Of a stretch of 14,934 bases of DNA, positions 5,726 through 13,816 are shown piece after piece. Where the stretch lies: the NCBI GenBank assembly GCA_948528155.1, contig CAOSZT010000038.1:1-14934 (forward strand). The letters run 5' to 3'. The stretch's first letter is position 1; the number at the start of each line of letters is the position of its first letter. This DNA comes from an uncultured Clostridia bacterium. GTDB lineage: Bacteria > Bacillota > Clostridia > TANB77 > CAG-508. The translations under genes were made by a program, and so were the position numbers. The notes below the pieces were generated by a model, which saw only the letters and a list, made by a program, of their open reading frames with translations, was not told the origin of the DNA and made no database searches.

Positions 5726-8098
5726 CTATTTTCTAATGTTAATTCCTTTATTTTCTAAATCTTTAATTATATTTTCTAAAATGTCATTAATTTCTTCTTC
5801 TGTTAAAGTTCTATCATTAGCTCCAAAAGTTAATGAATATGCAATACTTCTCATATTTTCTTCAATGTTATTTCCCTCATAAACGTCAAAAACATTAATA
5901 TCTATAAGTAATTTACCAGCTTTTTTCTTAATTAAATCTTCAACTTCTTTTGAAGTTAAGTCTTTGCTAACTAAAACGGCAATATCTTTTTTTATATTAG
6001 GAAACTTAGAAATCTCTTTAAATTTCATTTTTCCAACTCTTTTATCAAGCAACTTATCTAAATTAATTTCCATTACAAATATAGGCTCTTTTTCAACAGA
6101 TGGATGTATTCTTCCAATAATTCCAACAATGTCATTATTTACTGAAATTTCAGCTGTTTGACCTGGATGGAAATCTGCTGGTATTTGTTTTGGTAATATA
6201 AAACTATATCTATTTTCATATCCCAAATAATCCAATAATTCTTCTGTTACACCTTTTATATCATAAAAATCAACTTTTTTGTTATGTCCTATTCCAATAT
6301 AATATTCACCTGACATTAATACACAAATTTTCTGGTTTTCACCATAATTTTTACCTTTTTTCCAAAATCCTTTTCCTATTTCAAATAAACAAACATCTTT
6401 ATTTTCTCTTGCTTTATTATATTGATAAATTTTATATAATGATGGAATTATACTATATCTTAAAGTGTTTCTTTCTTCTGTTATAGGGTCTAATAACTTA
6501 AGTTCTTCAAATTCATCATTTGTAAATTTATGAACTTCTTTGTCATTAATTAAAATATATGACAAAGTTTCGTTTAGTCCCATATTTGACATCTTTGCTT
6601 TTATTTTTCTTATTGTTTTATCTATATGTCCCATTTTCATTGGAACTACTGGTAATTTTCCTTGTATATTATCAACTCCATAAATTCTTCCAACTTCTTC
6701 TATTAAATCTGCTCTTATTGAAATGTCTTTTCTTCTTGTTGGAACTGTTACAATTACTGAATTTTCTTTTTCTTCTGTTTTAAATTCTAACTTTCTAAAA
6801 ACTTCAATTATATCTTGTTTTGATATATTTGTTCCAAGTACATCATTTATTTCCTTATATGAAATCTCTATTACTTTTTCATTATTTTCTGTAACATCAT
6901 ATTTAACAATTCCTGTAACAATCTCTGCATTAGCATATTTTTGCAATAGTGTACATGCTCTTTCTATTGCCATATATGTTCTAGCTGGATCTAGTCCTTT
7001 TTCAAATCTATTACTTGCTTCACTTCTTATAATTTTGTTTGATGTCATTCTAACTTTTACAGGATCAAAAATTGCAGCTTCAATTATTATATTTTTTGTA
7101 GTTTCTTCTACTTCTGTATCTAGTCCTCCCATAACACCTGCTAAGCCTATTGGATTTTTGCCATTTGTAATTACTATATCATTTTGAGTTAATTTTCTCT
7201 CAATATTATCTAGTGTTGTTAGTTTTTCTTCTTTTTCTGCTTGACGTACAACTATTTTGTTTCCTAAACTATCTGCATCATAAAAATGTAAAGGTTGACC
7301 TAATTCTAACATTACATAGTTACTTATATCTACTACATTATTAATAGGTCTTATGCCTGAAGCTATCAATCTATTTTTTATAAAATTAGGACTTTCTTTT
7401 ATTGTAACATTTTTGGCTTTTTTAGCTAAAAACAATTTACAACTATCTGTGTTTATATCTACAGAAAATTCTTTATTAATTTCTTCTCCAATTTCTTTAT
7501 AATCAATTTTAACAGGTTTTACAGTTTTATCATAAATTGCACCTAATTCATATGCCATGCCTAAAATACTTAACAAATCTCCTCTATTTGCTGTTAATTC
7601 AAAATCAATAACACTATCATCTAATTCCATATATTTTATAGGATCTTCTCCTACTGGTGCCTCTTGTGGCAATTCATGTATTCCATTTTTGTCAGCTTCT
7701 GACAGGAATTTTTTATCAATTCCAATTTCATATAAAGCACATAGCATTCCATTAGATTCTTGACCTCTAATCATGCCTTTTTTTATTTTAAAGTCTCCTG
7801 GCAATTCTGCACCAACTTGTGCTACAATAACTTTTATGCCTTTTCTAGCATTTGGAGCACCACAGACAATATCAAGCGTTTCTTTCCCTATATCAACCTT
7901 ACATAAATGCAAATGGTCTGAATCTGGGTGCTTTTCGCATTCTTTTATTTCTCCTATTATCAATTTTGTTGCATTTATTAGTTTTTCTGCTGAGTCATAC
8001 TCATTTCCTGCTTTTGTCATTTTTTCTGCTAAGTCTTGAACTTCTATGTTATTTTCTAATTCTATATATTCTTTTACAAAATTTAAACTTAATTTCAT
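5726..8098 (-). CDS. pheT: Phenylalanyl-tRNA synthetase beta subunit
   Basis: This is the large subunit of the cytoplasmic alpha2beta2 phenylalanyl-tRNA synthetase. With the start chosen here it has 790 residues, usual for the family. Domains in order: N-terminal part with KLSLNFVKEYIEL; an EMAP-type tRNA-binding OB fold (about 40-150, HPDSDHLHLCKVD); B3/B4 editing domain (about 210-395, GIRPINNVVDISNYVM and EASNRFEKGLDP); B5 domain (about 405-475); class II-like core; C-terminal FDX-ACB domain (about 695-790). A GTG three codons earlier (8107) would overlap the pheS stop, but AGGAG lies only 1 nt from it. The same AGGAG sits 8 nt from the ATG at 8098, and family members begin MK(L/V)S. It follows pheS by 5 bp. 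Confidence 0.96.
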   Translation of the reverse strand: MKLSLNFVKEYIELENNIEVQDLAEKMTKAGNEYDSAEKLINATKLIIGEIKECEKHPDSDHLHLCKVDIGKETLDIVCGAPNARKGIKVIVAQVGAELPGDFKIKKGMIRGQESNGMLCALYEIGIDKKFLSEADKNGIHELPQEAPVGEDPIKYMELDDSVIDFELTANRGDLLSILGMAYELGAIYDKTVKPVKIDYKEIGEEINKEFSVDINTDSCKLFLAKKAKNVTIKESPNFIKNRLIASGIRPINNVVDISNYVMLELGQPLHFYDADSLGNKIVVRQAEKEEKLTTLDNIERKLTQNDIVITNGKNPIGLAGVMGGLDTEVEETTKNIIIEAAIFDPVKVRMTSNKIIRSEASNRFEKGLDPARTYMAIERACTLLQKYANAEIVTGIVKYDVTENNEKVIEISYKEINDVLGTNISKQDIIEVFRKLEFKTEEKENSVIVTVPTRRKDISIRADLIEEVGRIYGVDNIQGKLPVVPMKMGHIDKTIRKIKAKMSNMGLNETLSYILINDKEVHKFTNDEFEELKLLDPITEERNTLRYSIIPSLYKIYQYNKARENKDVCLFEIGKGFWKKGKNYGENQKICVLMSGEYYIGIGHNKKVDFYDIKGVTEELLDYLGYENRYSFILPKQIPADFHPGQTAEISVNNDIVGIIGRIHPSVEKEPIFVMEINLDKLLDKRVGKMKFKEISKFPNIKKDIAVLVSKDLTSKEVEDLIKKKAGKLLIDINVFDVYEGNNIEENMRSIAYSLTFGANDRTLTEEEINDILENIIKDLENKGINIRK

Positions 8099-8103
8099 TT
8101 TTC

Positions 8104-9153
8104 TCACTCCTCATCTTTTCTATCAAATTGATTTAAAAATCTTACATCATTAGTGTATAAATATCTCATATCAGTAATTCCATATCTAAACATAGCTAAT
8201 CTGTCTATACCAGTACCAAAAGCAAAGCCTCCAAACTGTTCAGGGTCATAGCCATTCATTTTTAAAACATTAGGGTGAACAATACCAGCACCTAAAACTT
8301 CTATCCAACCAGTCTGTTTACACAAATTACAACCTTTGCCACCACATTTAAAACAAGTGATATCAACCTCATATGATGGTTCTGTAAAAGGGAAATAACT
8401 TGGTCTAAAACGTAAATCTAAATTTGCTCCTATAATTTTTTTAACAAAAACTTCTAATGTTCCTTTCAAATCTGCTAATGATACATTTCTTTCCTTTTTA
8501 TCTATAACTAGTCCTTCAATTTGATTAAATTGGTGAGAATGTGTTGCATCGTCTTCCCTTCTATAAGTTTTTCCTGTTGTAATCATTCTAATAGGTGTCT
8601 TTTCAGTATTTGCAATCATTGTTCTAGCTTGAACAGATGAAGTTTGTGTTCTTAGTAAATATTCTTCTGTTATATAAAAGCTATCTTGCATGTCTCTAGC
8701 AGGATGTCCTTTTGGTAGATTTAATCTTTCAAAACAAAATTCGTCTGTTTCTAGTTCTGGTCCAGTTACAACATCATATCCCATAGATACAAATAAATCT
8801 TCTATATCTTCTATAATTCTATTAACAGGATGTAAACTTCCTCTTTTCATTTTTGTACTTGGAAGAGTAATGTCAATTTTTTCTTCTTTTAATTTTTTAT
8901 TTAATTCTTCTTGTTTAAAACCATCTTCTTTTTCTTGTATTAATTTTTCCAATTCATCTCTTACGTCATTTACTAAACTTCCTATAATAGGTCTTTCTTC
9001 TGGAGATAATCCACCCATACCTCTTAATACTGTTGTTAATTCACCTTTTTTACCTAAATATTTTATTTTTAGGTCATTTAAAGATTTTAAATCTTCTGCT
9101 TTTTTTATTTCTTCTATTGATTTTTGTTTAATTTTTATAATTTCCTCTTTCAT
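8104..9153 (-). CDS. pheS: Phenylalanyl-tRNA synthetase alpha subunit
   Basis: This is the catalytic subunit of phenylalanyl-tRNA synthetase, with 349 residues, close to the usual length. An N-terminal coiled-coil arm (1-90) is followed by the class II core: motif 1 region SLHPVNRIIEDIEDLF (106-121), motif 2 TGKTYRREDDATHSHQFNQIEG split over 193-214, FTEPSYEVD (256-264), and motif 3 GGFAFGTGIDRLAMFRYG (308-325). Four cysteines (C267, C270, C275, C278) form the CxxC-x4-CxxC insert common in Firmicute PheS. AGGAGG lies 10 nt before the ATG. A phenylalanine T-box leader precedes it, and pheT follows 5 bp after the stop. Confidence 0.97.
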   Translation of the reverse strand: MKEEIIKIKQKSIEEIKKAEDLKSLNDLKIKYLGKKGELTTVLRGMGGLSPEERPIIGSLVNDVRDELEKLIQEKEDGFKQEELNKKLKEEKIDITLPSTKMKRGSLHPVNRIIEDIEDLFVSMGYDVVTGPELETDEFCFERLNLPKGHPARDMQDSFYITEEYLLRTQTSSVQARTMIANTEKTPIRMITTGKTYRREDDATHSHQFNQIEGLVIDKKERNVSLADLKGTLEVFVKKIIGANLDLRFRPSYFPFTEPSYEVDITCFKCGGKGCNLCKQTGWIEVLGAGIVHPNVLKMNGYDPEQFGGFAFGTGIDRLAMFRYGITDMRYLYTNDVRFLNQFDRKDEE

Positions 9154-9268
9154 TTTAAATTTTCCTCCTTTTAAGTTAGTTGTTCAAGCTCTGCTTGTTA
9201 TAAATGACTTATTCAAAATTTTGTCAAAAGTTTTGTATTACTTAATTAAAACGTTCCTTTTGGACCTC

Positions 9269-9312
9269 AAAAAGCCAATTTGCCCTATTTTTTAGGACGA
9301 ATTGGCTTTTTC
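9269..9312 (-). terminator. T-box terminator before pheS
   Basis: A long hairpin pairs AAAAAGCCAATT (from 9311 downwards) with AATTGGCTTTTT (down to 9269). An inner GTCCTA/TAGGGC helix and an A-rich loop complete it. The T residues of the distal arm serve as the U tract. It directly follows the T-box core, the normal arrangement for transcription attenuation. Confidence 0.92.
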
Positions 9313-9515
9313 CGTGGTACCACCTAATTTTATTAGTTTTTGTATTTTACTAATCTCTTTATAGTTTTAACGGTGCAACCGCTTCTTTCTACTGATGTTT
9401 TTCATTTTCAAAAGAAGTCCTAAAAAGTGAATTTTCTATATATTTTTATTTGAATATATCTCAGCACTTGTATATTCTCTCTGTAAATATTTTTAATATA
9501 TATACTTTTCTTTTT
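9269..9515 (-). promoter_or_regulatory. T-box leader of pheST (specifier TTC, Phe)
   Basis: On the minus strand the leader has AGAGAG (9477-9482), the specifier loop GAAAATTCACTTTTTAGGA with TTC at 9429-9431 followed by A, and the antiterminator box AGGTGGTACCACGG (9312-9325). The TTC specifier matches the downstream phenylalanine genes. The 5' boundary is approximate. The leader starts close behind the unknown 431-residue gene, and no convincing promoter of its own is visible there. Confidence 0.95.
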
Positions 9516-9542
9516 AATTGGATTTTTAATTTTTAATTAATT

Positions 9543-10838
9543 TTATATTTTATCTTCTTCTGTTAACTCATAGTTGTTATCAATGCTGTTTATTGTATTA
9601 TTTAATAATCCTCCTGAAAATTCATTAATTATTTCATATAGTTTAGTATGTGTAAATTTCTCTAGCATTTTCATACTTTCTTCTTCTGTTAGTTCTTCTA
9701 TTTTCATAGTATTATTATTGTCAAATTGTTCCATTTCTTCATTTAATGTACAACTAATATCAAGATTTAATGTTGCTTTTCCTAAATCTGGTATATTTAG
9801 TTCTATTACACAATTGCTTTCTGAATCACTTATACTTTTTATGTTTGCTTTTATTATTGTTTCATTTTTATTTACATCAATTAATAGTATTTCGTAATTA
9901 TTTTTGTCTATTGGGTTGATTTCTAATTTTATTTTTTCATATTCATCTTCTATTTCTAGGTCCATTTTTACAACTTTTTGTGTTATTCCTGTTGTATATA
10001 TTGAAAATCTAACATTTAAGTCTTTATATGAATATTTTTCACTTTCTAGATTTTCAATAAGTTGTTCAAATGTTTTTTCTATGTCGTTAGGATTTTTATA
10101 ACAATTTATATATTCTTGATTGTCTTTTAAATTTGTAAGTATTGTTATAAGTTCTTCACTTAATTGTTCATATGTCATAGAAATTATGTTTCTACTTGTT
10201 TTTACTTTTTTATCTTTTATTGTTATTTCTTCTTTTTCTTTACTACAATATTCTGTTTTTATGACTTTTTTTAGTTCTTCTTTCATAATGTTAATTGCTT
10301 TTTCTGAATTTTCTTTGTCTTCATTTGTATATGTAATTTCAAATATTTCAGTTAAACTTTTTGAAGTTTCTTCATCCATGTCTATTTCTAGATATTTATC
10401 AAATATTTCTTCTATGTTCATATACATTTTTTGTTTATCAACATCTGCATATAAATTTGCATTTATTAATCCATCATTTTCATAATTAGATTCTAATTTT
10501 ACTAACATCTTTTTGTCTTCTCTGTCCATTTGTACATTTAATGCTATGTCAAGTGCATTTATTAAATCTACTATTTTTTTAGTTTGTTCATCATTATACT
10601 CTAAATCTACTTCTATATTTGCTCCTATTTTTGCATTTATTGTTTTATATTCTTCTTTTTGTGCTGTTTCTTGATATGATTTCATTGAACTGTCTATTAG
10701 TCTTTTATATATTTGTTCTGTATTTGTATATACCTTAAAATAATATATTGCTCCTATTGCAATTATTATTAATAGTATTACTGATATTAGTATTGCTACT
10801 AATCCTTTTCCTTTGTTATTTTTTGTTTGTTCTTCCAT
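9543..10838 (-). CDS. Membrane-anchored extracytoplasmic protein of unknown function
   Basis: The 431-residue product has a short cytoplasmic N-terminus (MEEQTKNNKGKG), one membrane helix (about 13-34, LVAILISVILLIIIAIGAIYY split here at its ends), and a large, very acidic and Lys-rich extracytoplasmic part. That part alternates beta-strand-like stretches (such as NIEVDLEY, LDIALNVQMD, ATLNLDISC) with helical Glu-rich segments. It ends in an acidic tail (about 410-431). I do not recognise a catalytic motif. The alternation of amphipathic strands loosely recalls LolA/LppX-like lipid-binding folds, but this is speculation and there is no lipobox. The ribosome binding site AAGGGGGAG and a strong promoter support the start. 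It lies between the spoIIQ terminator and the pheST leader, with no functional link visible. Confidence 0.8.
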   Translation of the reverse strand: MEEQTKNNKGKGLVAILISVILLIIIAIGAIYYFKVYTNTEQIYKRLIDSSMKSYQETAQKEEYKTINAKIGANIEVDLEYNDEQTKKIVDLINALDIALNVQMDREDKKMLVKLESNYENDGLINANLYADVDKQKMYMNIEEIFDKYLEIDMDEETSKSLTEIFEITYTNEDKENSEKAINIMKEELKKVIKTEYCSKEKEEITIKDKKVKTSRNIISMTYEQLSEELITILTNLKDNQEYINCYKNPNDIEKTFEQLIENLESEKYSYKDLNVRFSIYTTGITQKVVKMDLEIEDEYEKIKLEINPIDKNNYEILLIDVNKNETIIKANIKSISDSESNCVIELNIPDLGKATLNLDISCTLNEEMEQFDNNNTMKIEELTEEESMKMLEKFTHTKLYEIINEFSGGLLNNTINSIDNNYELTEEDKI

Positions 10839-10867
10839 TTTTCTCCCCCTTTTTTATTTCTATTCCA

Positions 10868-10896
10868 AATATATCATAATGAATACTTTTTTTCAA
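10868..10896 (-). promoter_or_regulatory. Sigma-A-type promoter with extended -10
   Basis: TTGAAA (10891-10896), a 17-bp spacer and TATATT (10868-10873), preceded by TG in the extended -10 position. The start would be near 10861, about 23 nt before the ATG of the 431-residue protein, so this gene is a separate unit from the sporulation cluster. Confidence 0.65.
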
Positions 10897-10992
10897 TATT
10901 TTTTTTAATTTATTTGTGTATATTTTTTTCAGTTACAGTTTGGTCAAATTTTAAATCTGTAGAGTAGCAGTTGGGAATGGAGAAAAATAATG

Positions 10993-11018
10993 AAAAAAGG
11001 TAGTTTATTGACTACCTT
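10993..11018 (-). terminator. Rho-independent terminator after spoIIQ
   Basis: A perfect 8-bp stem AAGGTAGT/ACTACCTT (11011-11018 with 10997-11004) has a 6-nt loop and is followed by four T residues on the minus strand. It begins 6 nt after the spoIIQ stop codon. Confidence 0.9.
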
Positions 11019-11024
11019 ATAAAT

Positions 11025-11879
11025 CTATTTTAAATAAATATTTGGATCAACTTGTAAAGAATCCTTTAAAATTTCAAAATGAAGATGAGGTTCATCAGCA
11101 ATTTCAAAAGCTGCAGCATTTCCAACTGTTCCTAAAGATTGTCCTTTTTCTACTTTTTCTCCTTCAACAACAAATTCAGATGTTAATAAATTTGAATAAA
11201 CTGTTTGGAAACCATTTGCATGTTCAACAATAATAGTTAAACCGTATCTTGGGTCATTTTTTATAGTTTTTACAGTACCTGCTTCTGCTGATTTTACTAC
11301 TGTGGTCTTTTCTGCTTTTATATCAATTCCTGTATGTGTTGTCCATTCTTTTAGTGTTTCTGAATATATTAAACTTTCAATTGCAAAATCTTTAACAATA
11401 TCACCTTCAACAGGTTTTGCAAAATTCAATTCTACTTTATTTTCTTCTTTTGGTTTTTCTTCTTCTTTGCTTACTTTACTATTTGTTTGGGTTGTTGTAT
11501 TTGTTGGTGTTACTTTATTTGTAGTTAATACTTCATTATTTGTTTTTGCTGTATTGTTTTTTGAATCTGTTGTTTTATTTGTTGTTGTGTTTGTTTTATT
11601 ATTTTCTTCTTTTACTTCTACTTGAAGTTCATTTACTTTTTTTCCAATTTCACTACTTGCACTTTCTGTGTCTTCTGTATAACCTGTATTGTTTAAAATA
11701 TTTGATATTTGTTCACTTGTTAATGTTCCTTCATCTGCTCCATTATTTATGGTTTTAGTATATATCAAAATTCCAAATACTATAACTGCAAGAACTGCAA
11801 CTCCTATTCCTGAATATTTTATAATTTTCATATTCAAATCATCAATTTGATTATTTCTTTTACGTACATCTCTTCTCAT
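11025..11879 (-). CDS. spoIIQ: Stage II sporulation protein Q (LytM/M23-like)
   Basis: The 284-residue forespore membrane protein probably acts in engulfment and in the SpoIIQ-SpoIIIAH channel. It has one membrane helix (about 20-40), a Thr/Asn-rich low-complexity linker (about 91-148) and a C-terminal M23/LytM domain (about 155-284). The zinc-site residues H182xxxD186 (THTGID) and HLH (265-267) are present. At the position where active M23 peptidases have a Tyr-x-His-Leu motif, this protein has YSNL (228-231), so a catalytic His is replaced by Asn and hydrolysis may be impaired. Identity is inferred from the domain layout and the position after spoIID, the usual clostridial order. AAGGAGG lies 7 nt before the ATG, and a sigma-F-like promoter precedes it. 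A generic M23 peptidase is the alternative. Confidence 0.87.
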   Translation of the reverse strand: MRRDVRKRNNQIDDLNMKIIKYSGIGVAVLAVIVFGILIYTKTINNGADEGTLTSEQISNILNNTGYTEDTESASSEIGKKVNELQVEVKEENNKTNTTTNKTTDSKNNTAKTNNEVLTTNKVTPTNTTTQTNSKVSKEEEKPKEENKVELNFAKPVEGDIVKDFAIESLIYSETLKEWTTHTGIDIKAEKTTVVKSAEAGTVKTIKNDPRYGLTIIVEHANGFQTVYSNLLTSEFVVEGEKVEKGQSLGTVGNAAAFEIADEPHLHFEILKDSLQVDPNIYLK

Positions 11880-11909
11880 AAAATCCTCCTTAAAATTTAT
11901 TTCTATTAC

Positions 11910-11938
11910 AATTATTTCCGGATTTTATAAAAATATAC
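11910..11938 (-). promoter_or_regulatory. Candidate sigma-F promoter of spoIIQ
   Basis: GTATA (11934-11938) and GGAAATAATT (11910-11919) match the B. subtilis sigma-F consensus (GywTA and GgnrAnAnTw) at every specified base. The spacer is 14 bp instead of 15. It lies just after the spoIID stop and about 31 bp before the spoIIQ ATG. spoIIQ is a known sigma-F target in other spore-formers. Confidence 0.6.
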
Positions 11939-11946
11939 ATTTATTA

Positions 11947-12987
11947 TTATAAAGAATTTACTTCTTTTATTTCTATTCCAGTATAAAAATGTTTTATAAT
12001 ATCTTCTGAGTTACTACCTTGTTTTGCCATAGCGTCAGCTCCTGTTTGACTCATACCAACACCATGTCCATATCCTTTTACAGAAAATTTATAATTATTT
12101 CCTTCTTTTGTAATTTCAAAGTTCGTAGATCTTAATCCTAATAAAGTTCTAGCTTCTACTCCTGAAATTTCATGATTGCCAAATTTAACTGTTTTTACTC
12201 GAGAACTTTCAGTATAATCTATAATTTTAATATCTTCTGTATTTGCAAAATCTATTACTATATCAGTATATTTTGCTTTTATTTTATTTAGTAATTCTTC
12301 TGGTGTGATTACAACTTCAGAATTATATTGTGTATATGTGTCTTCTCCAGAAGTCTGTACACTTTGCAAATACGGATATCCTGTTCCACCCCATACATTT
12401 ACAGGTGTTTCTGTTTTTCCACCACTGTTTGAATGAAAAAATGCATTTATTGGTTGATTATTATATGTTACAATTTTTCCTTTTGTACTGTTTACACTAT
12501 TACAAATTTTTTGCCAATTACTTTCTCTTTTGCTTTCTTCCCATCTAGCTAATCTATCTTCTTTTGAAATCCAAGCTTGACAACAAGTAGAATCGTCGCA
12601 TATATCAGCATTATCATGTCTTTTGTTTAAACTTTTATAAATTGTATAAGTTCTAGCAACAATTGCTTGTGCTTTTAATGCTTCTAGTTCATAATCTGCT
12701 GGCATTTCTGCTGATACAACATTACATAAATAATCATCTATGTTTACTTGTTCTACATCTCCTGTTTTTTTATGTAATAATGCTATAGTTCCATATTTAC
12801 TATAATTATATGTCTGTATTTGATTATTATTTTGATTATTACTTTGTTCTATATTATTTTCTTGAACATTTTCAATTATATTTTCTTGTACTTCAGATCC
12901 AGTAGAAACACTCCTTTTTGTTAACATTGCTGGAATTATGAAACATATTAAAATAAATGATAAAAAATAAATCAAAATTTTCTTCAT
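11947..12987 (-). CDS. spoIID: Stage II sporulation protein D (lytic transglycosylase)
   Basis: SpoIID cuts glycan strands in the septal peptidoglycan during engulfment and is made in the mother cell. The 346-residue product has an N-terminal membrane helix (3-20), an Asn/Gln-rich linker (about 35-60), and the SpoIID fold with SAEMPADYE (92-100; E94 is the expected catalytic Glu), AQAIVARTY (107-115), FHSNSGGKTE (184-193) and GYGHGVGMSQTGA (305-317). H124-x5-C130-x5-C136 resembles the zinc-binding spacing of clostridial SpoIID. I start at 12987, where AAGGAGG lies 7 nt before MKKILIYFL; an upstream ATG (13020) would add 11 residues and has no ribosome binding site. It follows sigF by 62 bp. 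No convincing sigma-E promoter could be found in that gap. Confidence 0.94.
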   Translation of the reverse strand: MKKILIYFLSFILICFIIPAMLTKRSVSTGSEVQENIIENVQENNIEQSNNQNNNQIQTYNYSKYGTIALLHKKTGDVEQVNIDDYLCNVVSAEMPADYELEALKAQAIVARTYTIYKSLNKRHDNADICDDSTCCQAWISKEDRLARWEESKRESNWQKICNSVNSTKGKIVTYNNQPINAFFHSNSGGKTETPVNVWGGTGYPYLQSVQTSGEDTYTQYNSEVVITPEELLNKIKAKYTDIVIDFANTEDIKIIDYTESSRVKTVKFGNHEISGVEARTLLGLRSTNFEITKEGNNYKFSVKGYGHGVGMSQTGADAMAKQGSNSEDIIKHFYTGIEIKEVNSL

Positions 12988-13049
12988 TTTATACCTCCTT
13001 GACACATAAAAATAAAGCAAATATTAAAGTATAATTTGTTGCTGGTAAA

Positions 13050-13781
13050 TCAGGCTGAAGTTAGTTTTCTTTTCATATTATTTAATATTCTTCGCTCTAT
13101 CCTAGATACTTGAACTTGGCTTATTCCTAAAATTTTAGCAACTTGTGTTTGTGTTTTTTCTTTAAAAAATCTGAGTAAAATGATCTCTTTATCTCTATCT
13201 TCTAATTCATTTATTAACTGATTTACCACCATTTTATTTGTAATCATTTCTTCTTCATTTTTTCCTGTTGATATTTTTTCAAAGATTTTTAATTGTTTTC
13301 CATCTTTATTTTCTGAACTTACTGCACCATCTATTGATTCTATTGTATTTGTTGATTCCATTGCTATTATAACATCTTCTTTATTAACATTTAGTTCTTT
13401 ACATATTTGTTCTATTGTGATTTCTTTGCCTGTTTTTATTAAATGGTGTTTTTTTAATTCATTTATTTTTACATTTAGTTCTTTTATACTTCTACTAACT
13501 TTTATTGGGCCATCATCTCTTATAAATCTTTTTATTTCTCCTAATATGTATGGTACTGAATATGTAGATAATTTTACTTCAAAGTTTGTGTCAAATCTTT
13601 TTATTGATTTTATAAATCCTATACAGCCTATTTGATATAAGTCTTCTACTTCATAACCTCTATTCATAAATCTTTTTACTATACTCCAAATAAGTCCGTT
13701 ATTTTGTCTGATAAGTTTGTCCATTTCATACTTATCTCCTTGTTGAGCTTTTATTATTGAGTTAATATCATTTTCATACAT
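13050..13781 (-). CDS. sigF: RNA polymerase sigma-F factor, forespore-specific
   Basis: This is the first forespore sigma factor, with 243 residues and all regions of a sporulation sigma-70 member. Region 2 runs through DLYQIGCIGFIKSIKRFD (47-64), FEVKLSTYSVPYILGEIKRFIRDD split around 67-90 and GPIKVSR (91-97). Region 4 has the helix-turn-helix QTQVAKILGISQVQVSRIER (211-230). The sequence alone fits SigF or SigG; position as third gene after spoIIAA and spoIIAB decides for SigF. The start ATG (13781) is the middle one of three overlapping ATGs spaced 4 nt (TATGTATGTATG); the outer two are out of frame. Shine-Dalgarno AGAGGTG lies 5 nt away. It starts 35 bp after the spoIIAB stop. Confidence 0.95.
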   Translation of the reverse strand: MYENDINSIIKAQQGDKYEMDKLIRQNNGLIWSIVKRFMNRGYEVEDLYQIGCIGFIKSIKRFDTNFEVKLSTYSVPYILGEIKRFIRDDGPIKVSRSIKELNVKINELKKHHLIKTGKEITIEQICKELNVNKEDVIIAMESTNTIESIDGAVSSENKDGKQLKIFEKISTGKNEEEMITNKMVVNQLINELEDRDKEIILLRFFKEKTQTQVAKILGISQVQVSRIERRILNNMKRKLTSA

Positions 13782-13816
13782 ACATACACCTCTTTTAATT
13801 TCTAAGTCCTCAAAAA

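Noticed and set aside
6723..7187. Long plus-strand open frames inside pheT, pheS and other minus-strand genes (for example 834-1295, 6723-7187, 8690-9295)
   Set aside because: They are antisense frames of conserved genes, lack ribosome binding sites and encode low-complexity Phe/Leu/Ser-rich sequence typical of reversed AT-rich coding DNA.
8099..8107. GTG start of pheT at 8107
   Set aside because: The Shine-Dalgarno is only 1 nt from the GTG but 8 nt from the ATG at 8098, which also matches the usual family start.
9222..9228. Spo0A box in the pheS leader
   Set aside because: TGTCAAA has one mismatch to TGTCGAA, stands alone, and coincides with a TTGACA hexamer on the other strand.
11115..11880. 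spoIIQ as a cell-wall hydrolase of vegetative growth
   Set aside because: The position after sigF and spoIID, the sigma-F-like promoter and the YSNL change favour the sporulation role, although a generic M23 protein cannot be excluded.
12988..13020. Upstream start of spoIID (MLYFYVSRRYK extension)
   Set aside because: No ribosome binding site precedes it. AAGGAGG sits 7 nt before the ATG at 12987, and that start gives a normal membrane-anchor N-terminus.
12988..13049. Sigma-E promoter for spoIID
   Set aside because: TATACTTT is a partial -10 match but no ATATT-like -35 lies at 14-15 bp. spoIID is expected to be sigma-E dependent, but the sequence does not show it.
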